A DNA stretch of 41,487 nucleotides. Origin: Mycolicibacterium septicum DSM 44393. GTDB lineage: Bacteria > Actinomycetota > Actinomycetes > Mycobacteriales > Mycobacteriaceae. The stretch is taken from positions 462,343 through 503,829 of the forward strand of contig NZ_HG322952.1 of NCBI RefSeq assembly GCF_000455325.1, written 5' to 3'. Below the pieces are notes generated by a model. It saw only the letters and a program-made list of their open reading frames with translations. It did not search any database and had not been told where the DNA came from. Positions within the stretch are counted from its first letter, which is position 1; every line of letters begins with the position of its first letter. Made by a program: the position numbers and the translations under genes. Below, piece after piece: positions 33,318 through 41,487 of the stretch.

Positions 33318-34184
33318 CTAGACCTGTTGCGCCGCCTTGATCTCCGCCGCGGCCTCGCCCTCGGCTTCCTTGGCCCGCTGCAGCAGCCGGACGAAGTCCG
33401 CGATGCCGAGCGTCTCGCCACGGCGCGACGGGTCGATGCTGGCCGCCAGCAGCCGCTCGGCCGACTCGTTGCCCGAACCCGCCCAGTCGGCGAACGCGTT
33501 GCGGGAGGTCTTGCGCCGCTGCGCGAATCCGATGTCGATGAGCTTGAACACCTCATCGCGGAACGCGGCGTCCGTCGGCCACGGCGATGTCTCGTACCGG
33601 TCGATGCGGACCAGTCCGGAGTACACCCGCGGAATCGGCCAGAACACCGTCGGCGACACCATCCCGTGCCTGCGCACGTTTCCGTAGAAACGCACCTTGG
33701 CACTGGGGACGCCGTAGTCCTTGCCACCGGGTTCAGCCGCCAGCCGCTCGGCCACCTCGGCCTGCACCATGACCATCACCGTCCGGATCGACGGGAACTC
33801 GGCCAACAGGTGCAGCAGCGCAGGCACCGCCACGTTGTACGGCAGATTCGCCACCAGCGCGGTCGGCTGCTCGGTCAGGTCAGACGGCATCAGCGTCAGG
33901 ATGTCCTGGTTGATGACAGTGAGCCGGTTGATCTCGCTGTGGGAGTGATCGGCGATGGTGGCCGGCAATTGCTTGGCCAGCACCGGGTCGATCTCCACTG
34001 CGGTCACCCTGGCGCCACGGTCCAACAAGGGCAGGGTCAGCGACCCCAGACCCGGTCCGACCTCCAGCACATGGTCGCTCCGGTGAATCCCGGAAGCCGA
34101 CACAATGCGCCGAACGGTGTTGGCATCGTGAACGAAGTTCTGGCCAAAGGCCTTGCGTGGCCGAAAGTCGATTTCTTTCGCCAA
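33318..34184 (-). CDS. ksgA: 16S rRNA dimethyladenosine transferase
   Basis: This KsgA/RsmA protein dimethylates two adjacent adenines near the 3' end of 16S rRNA during 30S maturation. Motifs: KAFGQNFVHD, the SAM loop LEVGPGLGSLTL, EIDP, the catalytic NLPYNVAVP and SPTVFWPIPRVYSG. 288 residues from TTG 34184. Homology continues about 11 residues upstream, but there the frame has no ATG, GTG or TTG after its stop. The rpfB stop at 34220 overlaps that in-frame upstream extension, so translation is probably coupled to rpfB and may even use a non-standard start such as CTG. It follows rpfB on the same strand, as in Rv1009-Rv1010. Confidence 0.94.
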   Translation of the reverse strand: MAKEIDFRPRKAFGQNFVHDANTVRRIVSASGIHRSDHVLEVGPGLGSLTLPLLDRGARVTAVEIDPVLAKQLPATIADHSHSEINRLTVINQDILTLMPSDLTEQPTALVANLPYNVAVPALLHLLAEFPSIRTVMVMVQAEVAERLAAEPGGKDYGVPSAKVRFYGNVRRHGMVSPTVFWPIPRVYSGLVRIDRYETSPWPTDAAFRDEVFKLIDIGFAQRRKTSRNAFADWAGSGNESAERLLAASIDPSRRGETLGIADFVRLLQRAKEAEGEAAAEIKAAQQV

Positions 34185-34219
34185 GCGTCGTATCTCGGTC
34201 CGCCCGAGTAGTCGAATAG

Positions 34220-35410
34220 TCAGCGCGCCCCAATCCTCCCACTACACACTGGCCAAGCGCCCCATCCCTGCCGGGCCTGCGTCACCGTAGCAATCGCAAT
34301 CTGCTCTTCTCTAGTCGCCAGATCGGCCCTCGGAGCATACCGCAGACCACCCTGTCGCTCCCAGGTGTTTTGATCAAATTGAACGCCGCCATAGAACCCG
34401 TTACCAGTGTTAATGGCCCAGTTACCTCCCGCTTCGCACTGCGAAAGCGCGTCCCAGGCAGAGCCGTTGGTAACCGGCGGAACTTCGGTGCCCGGCTTTG
34501 CTCCGACCCGCAGCACACCGTCGCGCGCCGGGTCGATCACGACATTGGCTACTGGCAATCTGCCGGTCTCCACACCGTTCACCTTGGCCACCGCATAGGT
34601 CACGTCCTGGGTGCCCGGGGCGCCGGGGTCCTCGACGATCTGGCGGCTCATGTTGAGCTCGGCGTCTTCGATGCGCTTGTTGCCCGGCGTCAGCGGCATC
34701 CGTTCGGTGACCTTCTCGATGCGCATGCGGGTCACCTGAACCTGCATACCCTCGGTGACCGGGGCCGATGCCGCCGGAACCACGGTGTCGTTCTGCTCCA
34801 GCGGAGCCCCTGCGGCGGCGAGCAGGCCGGCCACGTTCGGGGCGGCCAGGTGGACCGTCTGCACGGCGCCACCGTCGTCGATCCGGACCGTCTTGGCGCT
34901 CACCACGGGCAGTGCCATGCCGCCCAGCGGCACCCTGCTGCCTCGGGACGCCGCGGCCGGCGCCTTGTCGGTCATCTTCAGCTGCGCCAGCGCCTCATCC
35001 ACGGTCGAGGCAGTGGTCCACACCTGCTTGCTGTCATTACCGTCCAACGACAATTGCAGCGGCCGACTGCGGCGCAGCACGATGGTGTCCGCCTGGTGCA
35101 CGGACTCGTCCGCAGCGGGGTAGAGATCGTCGCGGTCGCCGACCGCGAATCCGTTCTCCTCGACCACATCGATCACCCGGGACTTCATCGTCGTCACGGT
35201 CATCGGTGCGCCGTCGACGCTCAGCGTCACGGTCTTGTGCGATCCGACGGCGTAGCCCCCGGCGGCGGTCAATGTGACCAGCAGGGCTCCCACCACGCCT
35301 CGCAGCAGCGGTGATCGGGATTCATGAATTTTGTTGAGCGCGTCCACGGTTCTCGGTTTCTCCCCGGTTCGGACGGCATGCATCACCGCCGGCGGTTGAG
35401 CTTTGATCAC
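34220..35410 (-). CDS. rpfB: resuscitation-promoting factor RpfB
   Basis: This is a cell-wall lytic enzyme that promotes exit from dormancy. A membrane/signal segment (LLRGVVGALLVTLTAAGGYAVG, about residues 35-57) is followed by three DUF348 domains, a G5 domain (MRIEKVTERMPLTPGNKRIEDAELNMSRQ... ETGRLPVANVVI) and the C-terminal Rpf catalytic domain. The catalytic Glu is in SQCEAGGNWAINTGNGFYGGVQF. GTG 35410 gives 396 residues, about 35 more at the N-terminus than M. tuberculosis RpfB; ATG 35383 is an alternative. It lies 32 bp downstream of tatD, so its promoter may lie inside tatD. Confidence 0.95.
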   Translation of the reverse strand: MIKAQPPAVMHAVRTGEKPRTVDALNKIHESRSPLLRGVVGALLVTLTAAGGYAVGSHKTVTLSVDGAPMTVTTMKSRVIDVVEENGFAVGDRDDLYPAADESVHQADTIVLRRSRPLQLSLDGNDSKQVWTTASTVDEALAQLKMTDKAPAAASRGSRVPLGGMALPVVSAKTVRIDDGGAVQTVHLAAPNVAGLLAAAGAPLEQNDTVVPAASAPVTEGMQVQVTRMRIEKVTERMPLTPGNKRIEDAELNMSRQIVEDPGAPGTQDVTYAVAKVNGVETGRLPVANVVIDPARDGVLRVGAKPGTEVPPVTNGSAWDALSQCEAGGNWAINTGNGFYGGVQFDQNTWERQGGLRYAPRADLATREEQIAIATVTQARQGWGAWPVCSGRIGAR

Positions 35411-35442
35411 AAGACGGTAACGAATCGGGTCACACCCGGCAA

Positions 35443-36297
35443 CTAGGCCCGGCCGCTCCCGTTAAGTCCGTACACCCGCGCCGCAGTGGCTGCGGTCTCG
35501 GACGCGACCTCCAGGGCGGGCCGCTCCAGCAACTCTGCGAGTGCCCGCACAGTGTATGGCAGGCAGTACGGCTCGTTCGGTGCCCCGCGGAACGGGTGCG
35601 GGGTCAGAAACGGCGCATCGGTCTCGACCAGCAGCTGGCCGGGCGGGATCAGCCGGGCAGCTTCGCGCAGCTCGGAGGCATTTTTGAAGCTGACCGTGCC
35701 CGAAAGGCTCAGCACCCAGCCGGCCTCGACACAGGTGTGGGCCATCTCCGGTCCCGAGGAAAAACAGTGGAAGATCACTGTCTCGGGTGCCCCTTCGGCG
35801 CGCAGCACGTCGAGCACCTCGGCATCGGCGTCGCGGTTGTGGATCATCAGCGGCTTACCGGTGCGCTTGGCCAGGTCGATGTGCCAGGCGAAGCCCTCGC
35901 GCTGCTCGGCCGGCGTCGCGCAGCCGTCCAACTTGCCCGGCCAGTACAGGTCCAACCCCGTCTCCCCGACCGCCACCACACGCGGATGGGCGGCCAGCCG
36001 CTCCAGCTCCGCCTTGGCCGCGTCGTCGAGCGCATTGGCCCGGGTGGGGTGCAACGCCACCGCCCCGAACACCCGCTCGTCGGCCTCGACGGCCGTGGTC
36101 ACCCAGCGCGCCGAGTCCAGATCGTCGGCGATGGTGACCGCCTGGCCCACCCCGACGGCGGCCGCACGATCCATGATCGCGCGGACGTCCTCAGCGGTCT
36201 GCGCACCGCAGGCGTCGAGATGGGTGTGTGCATCGACCAGCGGAGCCAACGGCTCGGGGGCTGGCGGCTTCTCCCTGGCTGAGCGTTTCGAACCCAC
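35443..36297 (-). CDS. tatD: TatD-family metal-dependent nuclease/hydrolase
   Basis: This is a 284-residue TIM-barrel hydrolase, related to 3'-5' DNases implicated in DNA turnover and oxidative stress. Metal ligands appear in VDAHTHLDACG (HxH), VAVGETGLDLYW (Glu), LMIHNRDAD (His), VIFHCFSS (His) and LLVETDAPFLTPHPFRG (Asp). GTG 36297 was chosen; the upstream part of the open frame lies antisense to metG and is not coding. A 24-bp gap separates this start from the divergent metG start, so the two must share a compact divergent control region. Confidence 0.93.
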   Translation of the reverse strand: MGSKRSAREKPPAPEPLAPLVDAHTHLDACGAQTAEDVRAIMDRAAAVGVGQAVTIADDLDSARWVTTAVEADERVFGAVALHPTRANALDDAAKAELERLAAHPRVVAVGETGLDLYWPGKLDGCATPAEQREGFAWHIDLAKRTGKPLMIHNRDADAEVLDVLRAEGAPETVIFHCFSSGPEMAHTCVEAGWVLSLSGTVSFKNASELREAARLIPPGQLLVETDAPFLTPHPFRGAPNEPYCLPYTVRALAELLERPALEVASETAATAARVYGLNGSGRA

Positions 36298-36321
36298 CGC
36301 AACACCATAAGGTGGGACCAA

Positions 36322-37869
36322 ATGAGTGAGCCTTTCTACATAACTACGGCCATCGCCTATCCAAACGGTGCGCCGCACATCGGGCACGCCTACGAGTACA
36401 TCGCCACCGATGCGATCGCCCGGTTCAAGCGACTCGACGGCTTCGACGTGCGCTACCTGACCGGTACCGACGTCCACGGCCAGAAGATGGCCGAGACGGC
36501 CGCGGCCGAGGGCATCTCGGCGGCCGAGCTCGCCAACCGCAACTCCGATGTGTTCCAGCGGCTGCAGGAGAAGCTCAACATCTCCTTCGACCGGTTCATC
36601 CGCACCTCCGACGCCGATCACTACGAGGCGTCCAAGGAGATCTGGCGCCGGATGAACGAGGCCGGGGACATCTACCTGGGCGCCTACTCCGGCTGGTACT
36701 CGGTGCGCGACGAGCGCTTCTTCGCCGAGGACGAGACCACCGAAGGGCCCGACGGCACCCGCACCGCGATCGAGACGGGCACGCCGGTCACCTGGACCGA
36801 GGAACAGACCTACTTCTTCCGCTTGTCGGACTACGCCGAGCGGCTGCTGGCCCATTACCAGGCCCACCCCGAATTCATCGGGCCCGATGTGCGCCGCAAC
36901 GAGATCGTCAGCTTCGTCTCCGGCGGCCTGAGGGATCTGTCGATCTCGCGGACCACGTTCGACTGGGGCGTGCCGGTCCCCGGCCACCCCGACCACGTGA
37001 TGTACGTGTGGGTGGACGCGCTGACCAACTACCTGACCGGGGTGGGCTTTCCGGACGAGGCATCGCAGACCTTTCAGAAGTACTGGCCGGCAAACCTGCA
37101 CATGATCGGCAAGGACATCATCCGGTTCCACACCGTGTACTGGCCGGCGTTCCTGATGTCAGCCGGGATCGCGCTGCCCGAAAGGGTTTTCGCGCACGGC
37201 TTCATCAACGTCAAGGGCGAGAAGATGAGCAAGTCGGTCGGCAACGTCGTCGACCCGATCGCGCTCGTCGACACCTTCGGGCTCGATCAGGTGCGCTTCT
37301 TCTTCCTGCGCGAGGTGTCCTTCGGCCAGGACGGAAGCTACAGCGAGGAAGCCATCATCGGCCGGATCAACGCCGACCTGGCCAATGAGCTGGGCAACCT
37401 GGCGCAGCGCTCGCTGTCGATGGTGGCCAAGAACCTCGACGGCGTGGTGCCCGACCCGGGCACGTTCACCGACGACGACACGGCGCTGCTCAGCGCGGCC
37501 GACGCGCTGCTGGAGCAGGTGCGCGTGCACTACGACGTGCCGGCGATGCACCTTGCGCTGGAAGCGATCTGGTCGGTGCTGGGCGCGGCGAACCGCTATT
37601 TCTCGGCGCAGGAACCGTGGGTACTGCGCAAGTCCGAGGATGCGGCCGACCAGCAGCGGTTCGGTACGGTGCTCTACACGACGCTCGAAGTGGTGCGCAT
37701 CGCCACGCTGCTCACCCAGCCTGTGATGCCGGACTCGACGGCCAAGCTGCTCGACCTGCTGGGTCAGCCGTCCGACGCACGCGACTTCGACTCGATCGGT
37801 ACCCGGATCAAGTCCGGTACCGAATTGCCCGCTCCGACAGGGGTTTTCCCCCGCTACCAGATGGACTGA
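36322..37869 (+). CDS. metG: methionyl-tRNA synthetase
   Basis: This 515-residue class I aminoacyl-tRNA synthetase charges tRNA-Met. It has the HIGH motif in PNGAPHIGHAYEY (about residue 15) and KMSKS in KGEKMSKSVGNV near residue 300. Length fits the short MetG lacking the C-terminal dimerisation domain, as in M. tuberculosis (519). ATG 36322 has AAGGTGGG upstream. The stop is followed after 1 bp by the gdhA ATG. The zinc-knuckle cysteines of some MetG types are absent. Confidence 0.98.
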   Translation: MSEPFYITTAIAYPNGAPHIGHAYEYIATDAIARFKRLDGFDVRYLTGTDVHGQKMAETAAAEGISAAELANRNSDVFQRLQEKLNISFDRFIRTSDADHYEASKEIWRRMNEAGDIYLGAYSGWYSVRDERFFAEDETTEGPDGTRTAIETGTPVTWTEEQTYFFRLSDYAERLLAHYQAHPEFIGPDVRRNEIVSFVSGGLRDLSISRTTFDWGVPVPGHPDHVMYVWVDALTNYLTGVGFPDEASQTFQKYWPANLHMIGKDIIRFHTVYWPAFLMSAGIALPERVFAHGFINVKGEKMSKSVGNVVDPIALVDTFGLDQVRFFFLREVSFGQDGSYSEEAIIGRINADLANELGNLAQRSLSMVAKNLDGVVPDPGTFTDDDTALLSAADALLEQVRVHYDVPAMHLALEAIWSVLGAANRYFSAQEPWVLRKSEDAADQQRFGTVLYTTLEVVRIATLLTQPVMPDSTAKLLDLLGQPSDARDFDSIGTRIKSGTELPAPTGVFPRYQMD

Positions 37870-37870
37870 C

Positions 37871-39220
37871 ATGGCTGTGCTACATGAGAAACTGCAGGCG
37901 ATCTACGAGGAAGTAGGACAGCGCAACGCCGGCGAGCAGGAGTTCCATCAAGCCGTCTACGAGGTGCTGACCAGCCTCGGGCCGGTGGTGGCCAAGCACC
38001 CCGAATACGCGGACGGCGCGATCATCCGGCGGCTGTGCGAGCCCGAGCGCCAGATCATCTTCCGGGTGCCCTGGCAGGACGATGCCGGCGCCTCACAGAT
38101 CAACCGCGGCTTCCGCGTCGAGTTCAACTCGGCGCTGGGACCGTTCAAGGGCGGCCTGCGTTTTCACCCGTCGGTCTACCTCGGCATCGTGAAGTTCCTG
38201 GGCTTCGAGCAGATCTTCAAGAACTCGCTGACCGGTCTGCCGATCGGCGGCGGCAAGGGCGGCTCGGACTTCGATCCCAAGGGCCGCTCCGATGCCGAGA
38301 TCATGCGGTTCTGCCAGTCCTTCATGACCGAGCTCTACCGCCACATCGGCGAGTACACCGATGTCCCGGCCGGCGACATCGGTGTCGGGATGCGTGAAAT
38401 CGGTTACCTGTTCGGCCAGTACAAGCGGATCACCAACCGCTACGAATCCGGTGTGCTCACCGGTAAGGGGCTTACCTGGGGCGGATCGCAGGTCCGCACC
38501 GAGGCCACCGGATACGGCACCGTCTTCTTCGTCGACGAGATCCTCCGTTCCACCGGGCAGTCCTTCGAAGGCAAGCAGGTCGTGGTGTCCGGCTCGGGCA
38601 ACGTGGCGATCTACGCGATCGAGAAGGTGCACGCGCTGGGCGGGACCGTCGTGGCCTGCTCGGACTCAAGCGGCTACGTGCGTGACGAGAAGGGCATCGA
38701 CCTCGACCTGCTCAAGGAGGTCAAGGAACTACGCCGGGGCCGCATCGAGGACTACGCCGAGGCCCGTGGCGGCGCGGCCGAGGTCGTGACCGGCCGCAGT
38801 GTCTGGGAGGTGCCGTGCGACATCGCGCTGCCCTGCGCCACCCAGAACGAGGTCTCCGGCGCCGACGCGACCATGCTGATCAAGTCCGGCTGCCAGATCG
38901 TGGCCGAGGGCGCCAACATGCCGTGCACCCCCGAGGCGGTGAAGTTCTTCGAGGAGGCCGGGGTGAGGTTCGCCCCGGGCAAGGCCGCCAACGCGGGCGG
39001 CGTGGCCACCAGCGCGCTGGAGATGCAGCAGAACGCCTCGCGGGATTCGTGGAATTTCGACGACACCGAGGCGCGGCTGGCCGAGATCATGCGGCGCATC
39101 CACGACCGGTGCCTGGCCACTGCCGACGAGTACGGCCAGCCGGGCAACTACGTGGCGGGCGCCAACATCGCGGGTTTCATCCGGGTGGCCGACGCGATGC
39201 TCGCGCTGGGGCTGGTCTAG
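37871..39220 (+). CDS. gdhA: NADP-specific glutamate dehydrogenase
   Basis: A 449-residue hexameric GDH that aminates 2-oxoglutarate with ammonia and NADPH. Signatures: VEFNSALGPFKGGLRFHPSV and LPIGGGKGGSDFDPKG (catalytic lysines), then the Rossmann loop VVVSGSGNVAIYA and the EGANMPCTPEA block. The GSGNVA loop is typical of the NADP enzymes. It is almost fused to metG (1-bp gap), so it may share its transcript. From memory M. tuberculosis relies on a large NAD-GDH, while fast growers carry this NADP enzyme. Confidence 0.97.
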   Translation: MAVLHEKLQAIYEEVGQRNAGEQEFHQAVYEVLTSLGPVVAKHPEYADGAIIRRLCEPERQIIFRVPWQDDAGASQINRGFRVEFNSALGPFKGGLRFHPSVYLGIVKFLGFEQIFKNSLTGLPIGGGKGGSDFDPKGRSDAEIMRFCQSFMTELYRHIGEYTDVPAGDIGVGMREIGYLFGQYKRITNRYESGVLTGKGLTWGGSQVRTEATGYGTVFFVDEILRSTGQSFEGKQVVVSGSGNVAIYAIEKVHALGGTVVACSDSSGYVRDEKGIDLDLLKEVKELRRGRIEDYAEARGGAAEVVTGRSVWEVPCDIALPCATQNEVSGADATMLIKSGCQIVAEGANMPCTPEAVKFFEEAGVRFAPGKAANAGGVATSALEMQQNASRDSWNFDDTEARLAEIMRRIHDRCLATADEYGQPGNYVAGANIAGFIRVADAMLALGLV

Positions 39221-39256
39221 CTTCTCCGGTGATGTGAGTCACATAGCGCCCCCGGC

Positions 39257-39283
39257 TGTCACAAACTCGGGTTGCGCGGTGTC
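39257..39283 (+). promoter_or_regulatory. candidate ECF41-type promoter
   Basis: TGTCACA (39257-39263), a 16-nt spacer and TGTC (39280-39283) closely match the ECF41 target promoter as I recall it (TGTCACA at -35, CGTC at -10). It lies 31 bp upstream of the oxidoreductase ATG and ahead of the ECF41 sigma gene, the expected autoregulated layout. Confidence 0.72.
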
Positions 39284-39314
39284 TTGAGGGCATAAGCCTT
39301 TGAGAGGAGACACC

Positions 39315-40502
39315 ATGAGCGCGACGCAGGACACCCGAGTGATCGTGATCGGCGGAGGTTACGCCGGGGTGCTGGCGGCCAACCGGCTGCAGGGCACACC
39401 GGGAGTGGCTGTCACGCTGGTCAATCCGCGGCCCGAGTTCGTCGAGCGGATCCGGCTGCACCAGTTGGTCGCCGGCAACCACGGCGCTACCGCGGCCTAC
39501 GACACGCTGTTGGGCAGTGGGGTCCGGCTGCTGGTCGACGGCGCCGAGCACATCGATGCCGACATCCGGCAGGTGCAGCTGACGTCCGGCGAGGTGCTCG
39601 ACTATGACTATCTGGTCTACGCCGTCGGCAGTACCGGCGGAGTGCCCGCCTCGGTGCCCGGTGCCGCGGAATTCGCCTATCCGCTTTCGGAATTGGAACA
39701 GGCCCAGCGACTGCGCGCCCGGCTGCAGGACGTGCCGATGTCGGCCCCGGTGGTCGTGGTCGGCGGCGGACTGACCGGCATCGAGGCAGCCAGCGAGTTC
39801 GCCGAGGCAGGCCGCAACGTCACGCTCGTCACCGACGTGGTCGGCGCCTCGGTGGGCAAAGGCGCCCGTCGCTCGATCGTCAAGGCCCTGACCAAGCTCG
39901 GCGTCTCGATCATCGACGGACCCGAGGTGCTGGTGACCGGGGTCGAACCCGACGCCATCACCCTGGCCGACGGCAACCGGCTGCCCAGCGCGGTGACGGT
40001 GTGGACCACCGGGTTCGGGGTCCCCGGGCTGGCTGCGGCCAGCGGGCTGCGCACCGACGTGCTGGGCCGGTTGCTCACCGACGAAACCCTGACCAGCGTC
40101 GATGACCCTCACATCGTCGCCGCCGGCGATGCGGCCTCACCGTCGGGGGTTCCGCTGCGGATGAGCTGCCAGTCTGCGGGCCCGTTGGGGGTGCAGGCCG
40201 CCAACACCGTGCTGGCCCGCATCGCGGGCGCCGAGCCCGAGGTGATCAACCAGGCCTTCGCCGGGCAGTGCGTGAGCGTCGGCCGGAGCCACGGCACAGT
40301 GCAGCTCTGCCACTCCGACGACAGCCCGCGCCGCGTCTTCATCGGCGGTCGGACCGGCGCCTTCTTCAAGGAGCAGGTCTGCCGGGCGACCCTGACGTTC
40401 CTGCGCAAGGAGGGCGTCAAGCCGGGCTCGTACTTCTGGTTCAAGGGTGACAACCGGGCACGCCAACTGGCCGAGGCACAGCAGGGGACACTGGTCCGAT
40501 GA
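39315..40502 (+). CDS. FAD-dependent pyridine nucleotide-disulfide oxidoreductase (NDH-2-like)
   Basis: This 395-residue flavoprotein has two dinucleotide folds: FAD site VIVIGGGYAGVLAANRL near the N-terminus and NAD(P) site VVVVGGGLTGIEAASEF near residue 155, plus the FAD ribityl Asp in VAAGDAASPS. ATG 39315 has GAGAGGAGA upstream. It resembles NADH dehydrogenase-2/AIF-like enzymes, but no C-terminal membrane helix is obvious, so a soluble oxidoreductase is likely. It overlaps the ECF41 sigma gene by 4 nt. ECF41 sigma factors typically sit beside an oxidoreductase, carboxymuconolactone decarboxylase or epimerase gene that they activate, and this fits. Confidence 0.9.
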   Translation: MSATQDTRVIVIGGGYAGVLAANRLQGTPGVAVTLVNPRPEFVERIRLHQLVAGNHGATAAYDTLLGSGVRLLVDGAEHIDADIRQVQLTSGEVLDYDYLVYAVGSTGGVPASVPGAAEFAYPLSELEQAQRLRARLQDVPMSAPVVVVGGGLTGIEAASEFAEAGRNVTLVTDVVGASVGKGARRSIVKALTKLGVSIIDGPEVLVTGVEPDAITLADGNRLPSAVTVWTTGFGVPGLAAASGLRTDVLGRLLTDETLTSVDDPHIVAAGDAASPSGVPLRMSCQSAGPLGVQAANTVLARIAGAEPEVINQAFAGQCVSVGRSHGTVQLCHSDDSPRRVFIGGRTGAFFKEQVCRATLTFLRKEGVKPGSYFWFKGDNRARQLAEAQQGTLVR

Positions 40503-41433
40503 ACCCGTCTGGCGCAGGTAACTCGACCTCGAACTCGAACGAGCACGCCGAACGGTTCACGCTGCTGCGGCCGTTGTTGTTCACCATCGCGTACGAGATC
40601 CTCGGGACGGCAACGGAATCCGATGACGTGCTGCAGGAGAGTTACCTGCGCTGGGCCGAGGTCGATCTGGAGACGGTGCGCGACACCAAGGCGTTCCTGG
40701 CCCAGCTTGTCACCCGGCAGGCGCTCAACGCCCTGCGGGCCCAGTCGCGGCGCCGTGAGGAATACGTGGGTCCGTGGCTGCCCGAACCGCTGCTGTTGAC
40801 GGCCGGGGTCACCGGTGACGCATCAGCGGATGTGGTTCTGGCCGAATCCGTTTCGATGGCCATGCTGGTTGTGCTCGAAACATTGACACCCGATGAGCGC
40901 GCGGTGTTCGTGCTCCGCGAGGTGTTCGGTTTCAGCCACGACGAGATCGCGGTGGCCATCGACAAATCCACGAGCGCGGTGCGCCAGATGGCGCATCGGG
41001 CGCGCGAGCATGTGCAGTCCCGGCGCAAGCGGTTCGAGCCCGTCGACCTCGACGAGTCCAACCGGGTCACCGAGGAGTTCCTGACCGCGGCGGCGACCGG
41101 CGACATGGACGGGCTGCTGGCCCTGCTGGCGCCCGATGCGGTGTACACCGCCGACAGCGGCGGCAAGGCGAGCGCGGCCCGGCGGCCCGTCGTGGGCGCA
41201 CAGAAGGTCGCGGCGATGCTGGTCGGCCTGTTCCGTGCGGGCGAGCGGGTCCCGGGGCTCGCGTTCGAGCGCATCACCTGCAACGGCGAGCCCGCTGTGA
41301 TGATCCGCAGCGATGCCGGGATGGAAGGGTCTTCACCATCGAGGTCATCGACGGCAAGATCACCCACTTCTACGCGATGCGCAATCCGGACAAGCTGACG
41401 GGCATGGACAGCCCGCGGGTGATCAGCCGCTGA
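40499..41433 (+). pseudogene. ECF41-family sigma factor (SigJ-like), frameshifted near the end
   Basis: The protein has region 2 (LLRPLLFTIAYEILGTATESDDVLQESYLRW), region 4 (LTPDERAVFVLREVFGFSHDEIAVAI), the ECF41 linker motif WLPEP and a fused SnoaL-like domain. At 41327-41329 (GGG) one G seems missing: frame 1 runs into unrelated sequence ending at 41398, while the next frame continues as VFTIEVIDGKITHFYAMRNPDKL... and stops at 41433. Restoring the G gives 311 residues including the family's C-terminal NPDKL motif. As written the protein lacks NPDKL, a motif reported to restrain ECF41 activity. Sequencing error is likely. ATG 40499 overlaps the oxidoreductase stop. Confidence 0.88.
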
Positions 41434-41453
41434 GGTTCTGCCACGCTGGTGGC

Positions 41454-41487
41454 ATGCGGATCGAGCGGCTCGGCGCCCTGGGCGATG
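41454..41487 (+). CDS. 5' end of an unidentified gene, cut by the window edge
   Basis: ATG 41454 opens a frame reading MRIERLGALGD to the edge. A purine-poor leader separates it from the sigma-factor stop by 20 bp. Eleven residues are too few to identify. Confidence 0.35.
   Translation, partial: MRIERLGALGD

Noticed and set aside
39232..39244. Palindrome ATGTGAGTCACAT between gdhA and the oxidoreductase
   Set aside because: Looks like a CRP half-site pair, but spacing is 1 nt rather than the usual 6; no other support.

Overview
The window is high-GC actinobacterial DNA and reads as the chromosome of a fast-growing mycobacterium (Mycolicibacterium type). Support comes from mycobacterial protein families (LpqU, LpqT, RpfB, Rv1019-type TetR, DUF4189), GTG/TTG starts, probable leaderless starts (TAnnnT, 7 nt, then the start codon), and gene order. 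From memory, the backbone follows M. tuberculosis H37Rv Rv1007c to Rv1026 in reverse: ppx2, DUF501, ftsB, eno, lpqU, mazG, mfd, Rv1019-like tetR, tRNA-Gln, glmU, prsA, arsC-like, lpqT, rplY, pth, pks16, ispE, ksgA, rpfB, tatD, metG. Genes that I do not recall in that H37Rv interval are treated here as accessory.

Layout. 1-4552: tail of an unknown + strand gene with a textbook intrinsic terminator, then the minus-strand run lpqU, eno, ftsB, DUF501, ppx2 (lytic transglycosylase, glycolysis, divisome, polyphosphate). 4679-9680: accessory iron module efeU-efeO-efeB plus a DsbA-like oxidoreductase behind a probable metal-responsive operator, then a convergent class A beta-lactamase-like enzyme. 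9941-15726: mazG with an acidic tail, a secreted protein built on a 30-bp tandem repeat, and a frameshifted mfd. 15794-18560: exported protein, a second diaminopimelate decarboxylase (frameshifted), and an ArsR/SRPBCC pair with duplicated palindromic operators. 18650-25439: tetR, tRNA-Gln, then glmU-prsA-arsC-lpqT-SDR and rplY-pth; glmU and rplY have structured leaders. 25447-29066: accessory phosphoesterase, QueG-like 4Fe-4S protein with a perfect operator at its start, a membrane protein, and two small secreted proteins. 29322-37869: pks16, ispE, an inserted soluble Ser/Thr kinase, ksgA, rpfB, tatD, metG. 37871-41487: glutamate dehydrogenase, then a FAD oxidoreductase with an ECF41 sigma factor and a matching ECF41 promoter, then the start of one more gene.

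Quality. At least three genes (mfd, the lysA paralogue, the ECF41 sigma factor) carry single-base indels, all in short homopolymers; a possible further case lies in the truncated gene at the left edge. The pattern fits residual assembly error better than three pseudogenes, but reads would be needed to decide. No insertion sequence, prophage, CRISPR array or rRNA was seen.

Most interesting leads: the VNVPS/VNVPD repeat protein, the rplY leader, the perfect palindrome abutting the 4Fe-4S gene, the kinase with an expanded activation segment, and the link between EfeO cysteines and the neighbouring DsbA-like protein. I see no wholly new multi-gene system.
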